Positions 62,554 through 64,000 of a DNA stretch of 64,000 bases are shown here, piece after piece (the first letter of the stretch is position 1; each line of letters opens with the position of its first letter). Made by a program: the position numbers and the translations under genes. This stretch comes from a bacterium. GTDB lineage: Bacteria > Auribacterota > UBA6266. The stretch is from positions 1-64,000 of the forward strand of contig JALOBK010000001.1 in the NCBI GenBank assembly GCA_023228325.1. Reading direction: 5' to 3'. The notes below the pieces were generated by a model, which was given only the letters and a program-made list of their open reading frames with translations, had not been told where the DNA came from and ran no database searches.

Positions 62554-63523
62554 TTTTACCTCCTGTTTTATTTATTTTTTCGACGATTCTCAATTTTGCG
62601 CTTCTTGACCTTGGATTATTTTTTATCTCTTTCTCCCCGGGTCTTATCAATTTAAAGGCGCGGGCTTCCTCTTCTTTATTACACGTGCATATCGGCTGTC
62701 CGGGAGGACATATGCATTTTTTAGATAAATAAGAAAAATATCGTTTTACTATCCTGTCTTCAAGGGAATGAAAACTTATTACAGCGATTCTTCCTCCTGT
62801 CTCCAGGTAATGGAAAGCCTGCGCAAGACCTGTTTTCAGATTTTCCAGCTCATTATTTACATATATTCTCAAAGCCTGGAAGATTTTTGTAGCGGGATGG
62901 ATCTTCTTTCTTTTGGGTCCCTTGATGCGCTCAATCAATAAAACAAGGTCATTTGTGGTTCTTAAGGGGGATTTTTTCCTGCAGGTTATCACGGCTCTGG
63001 CTATCGCGAGAGACCTCGGTTCTTCCCCGTATGCGGAAAAAACCCTGAGCAATTCTTTTTCATCGGCGCCGTTCAGAAAATCCGCCGCCGTTTCCCCCCG
63101 GCTCTTATCGAAGCGCATATCCAATTCCGAATCGAACCTGAAACTGAAACCCCGGGAGGCGCTGTCAAGCTGAAGAGAAGACATTCCCAAATCAAATACA
63201 AATCCGTTTACCCGGCTTATTTTTAGTGAACTCAAAATGTCCCCCAGTGTTTCAAAACCGGCTTTAACTATGCTGAATCTTTCACGATAAGCATTCATAA
63301 CTGCTCTTGCTGATTCAACAGCATCGGCGTCTTTATCAAGCGCAATCACCCTGTTTTCCCTGTTTGATTCAAGTATTGCTCTTGAATGACCGCCCGATCC
63401 GAAGGTACAATCAACAAAAATACCTTTCTGCCCGCAACTCAAAGAACTTATAACTTCCCTGCATAGAACAGGAATATGGCCTGAACCTCCGCAACAATTA
63501 GCATCCTCTCCGTAAATTGTCAT
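62543..63523 (-). CDS. rsmH: 16S rRNA (cytosine-1402-N4)-methyltransferase
   Basis: RsmH (MraW) methylates 16S rRNA C1402 using SAM. The SAM loop is CTFGSGGHSRAILE, followed by ALDKDADAV, the central DLGMSSLQLDSASRGFSFR, and AVISFHSLEDRIVKRYF. It is 326 residues, the normal length. It sits second in the dcw cluster, 18 bases after mraZ. Confidence 0.97.
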   Translation of the reverse strand: MTIYGEDANCCGGSGHIPVLCREVISSLSCGQKGIFVDCTFGSGGHSRAILESNRENRVIALDKDADAVESARAVMNAYRERFSIVKAGFETLGDILSSLKISRVNGFVFDLGMSSLQLDSASRGFSFRFDSELDMRFDKSRGETAADFLNGADEKELLRVFSAYGEEPRSLAIARAVITCRKKSPLRTTNDLVLLIERIKGPKRKKIHPATKIFQALRIYVNNELENLKTGLAQAFHYLETGGRIAVISFHSLEDRIVKRYFSYLSKKCICPPGQPICTCNKEEEARAFKLIRPGEKEIKNNPRSRSAKLRIVEKINKTGGKNAA

Positions 63524-63541
63524 AAGCCGCGATCATAACCT

Positions 63542-63991
63542 TTATTCTTCTTGTCCGAAATTATCTGCTATTTTTTCCAAAAGTTCTTCTATCTTTATAT
63601 CTTTCTGCCTGTTTAACCACATATCCTTATCCCATATTTCAAAGTGATTCCCCGTGCCTATTACCGCTACGTCTTTTTTTACGGAAGCGCTATCAAGAAG
63701 TTTCTGTGAAATATTTATCCTCCCCTGACTGTCGCAATCGGCGAAGGACACCGTAGCTCCGAGCGCCCTGTTAATATCCCTGGAGGAAGCTTTTGCCCAT
63801 GAGGATTTCTGGAGAGGTTTTTTTACGTCTTTTTCAAATCCCTGTTCGGTAAAAACGGCAATACAGCCGTCCGGCCATTTTAATATTACAAATCTCTCAA
63901 TATATTTATTTTCAAGAATATTCCTGAATTTAGAAGGAATGATAATTCTTCCCTTTTCATCAACCGTATGAAAATATTCGCCCCAAAACAT
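63542..63991 (-). CDS. mraZ: Transcriptional regulator MraZ
   Basis: MraZ is a DNA-binding ring-forming protein that regulates the dcw operon. Its 149 residues contain two SpoVT/AbrB-type domains, each with the family pattern (VDEKGRIIIPSKFR near 10-23, and DSQGRINISQKLLDSA). The gene starts nine bases from the window edge, so the promoter and the MraZ-binding repeats normally found before it lie outside. Confidence 0.95.
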   Translation of the reverse strand: MFWGEYFHTVDEKGRIIIPSKFRNILENKYIERFVILKWPDGCIAVFTEQGFEKDVKKPLQKSSWAKASSRDINRALGATVSFADCDSQGRINISQKLLDSASVKKDVAVIGTGNHFEIWDKDMWLNRQKDIKIEELLEKIADNFGQEE

Positions 63992-64000
63992 ATTAGCCCC

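Overview
The window is a dense, almost purely housekeeping stretch of a diderm, probably anaerobic bacterium: 60 of 61 called genes lie on the minus strand and only mazG (44737-45513) is on the plus strand. No gap between genes exceeds about 260 bases, many neighbours overlap by 1, 4, 8 or 11 bases, and there are no RNA genes, insertion sequences, phage genes or CRISPR arrays. Outer-membrane systems (MlaEFD-type lipid transport, LolD/LolC-E lipoprotein export, an AsmA/TamB-like protein) show a two-membrane cell. A ferredoxin-linked 2-oxoacid oxidoreductase and no visible aerobic respiration genes suggest an anaerobe. Gene order is partly Firmicutes-like (mcsA-mcsB-clpC-radA-PIN/TRAM-ispD-ispF-cysE-cysS; tmk-holB-ricT-metG-tatD). 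This mixture fits an uncultivated diderm lineage such as Omnitrophota or a neighbouring candidate phylum, but that assignment is inference and no marker in the window settles it.

Layout, read in the direction of transcription (right to left). 63991-45522: a complete division and cell-wall (dcw) cluster, mraZ-rsmH-ftsL-ftsI-murE-murF-mraY-murD-(LysM lipoprotein)-ftsW-(33-codon ORF)-murG-murC-murB-ddl-ftsQ-ftsA-ftsZ. 45513-44737: mazG, convergent with ftsZ and divergent from lysS. 44476-41108: lysS, lolC/E, lolD. 41072-31145: ilvE, the arginine-kinase/ClpC proteostasis genes mcsA-mcsB-clpC, then an AsmA-like gene overlapping clpC, and mlaE-mlaF-mlaD. 31145-22478: radA, a TPR protein, a PIN/TRAM membrane protein, ispD, ispF, cysE, cysS, tmk, holB. 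22477-15967: ricT, metG, an exported peptidase-MA-like protein, tatD, a ROK sugar kinase and a nucleotide-sugar epimerase. 15929-9890: an exported glucanase-like protein, then xseA-xseB-dxs. 9817-5645: tlyA, nadK and a four-gene 2-oxoacid:ferredoxin oxidoreductase. 5633-172: gltX, pgsA, der, plsY, gpsA and a MerR-like regulator, followed by 171 bases of short palindromic repeats.

The genes work together in peptidoglycan precursor synthesis and septation (dcw), phospholipid synthesis (gpsA, plsY, pgsA), envelope lipid and lipoprotein traffic (mla, lol, AsmA-like), isoprenoid precursors (dxs, ispD, ispF; xse genes are operon partners only), protein quality control (mcsAB-clpC), and aminoacyl-tRNA supply (gltX, lysS, cysS, metG).

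I found no obviously new multi-gene system. The points most worth checking are: the joining of mcsAB-clpC to an AsmA-like gene and mlaEFD in one overlapping run; a divergent FtsZ with changed nucleotide-loop and T7-loop residues; a short sequence module shared by three exported proteins; a LysM lipoprotein and a possible microprotein inside the dcw cluster; and a 12-base tandem repeat encoding an Asn-His-Gln-Gln tail on the PIN/TRAM protein. Many listed starts differ from the longest open frame because a ribosome binding site and family length favour an internal start; the reason is given in each entry.
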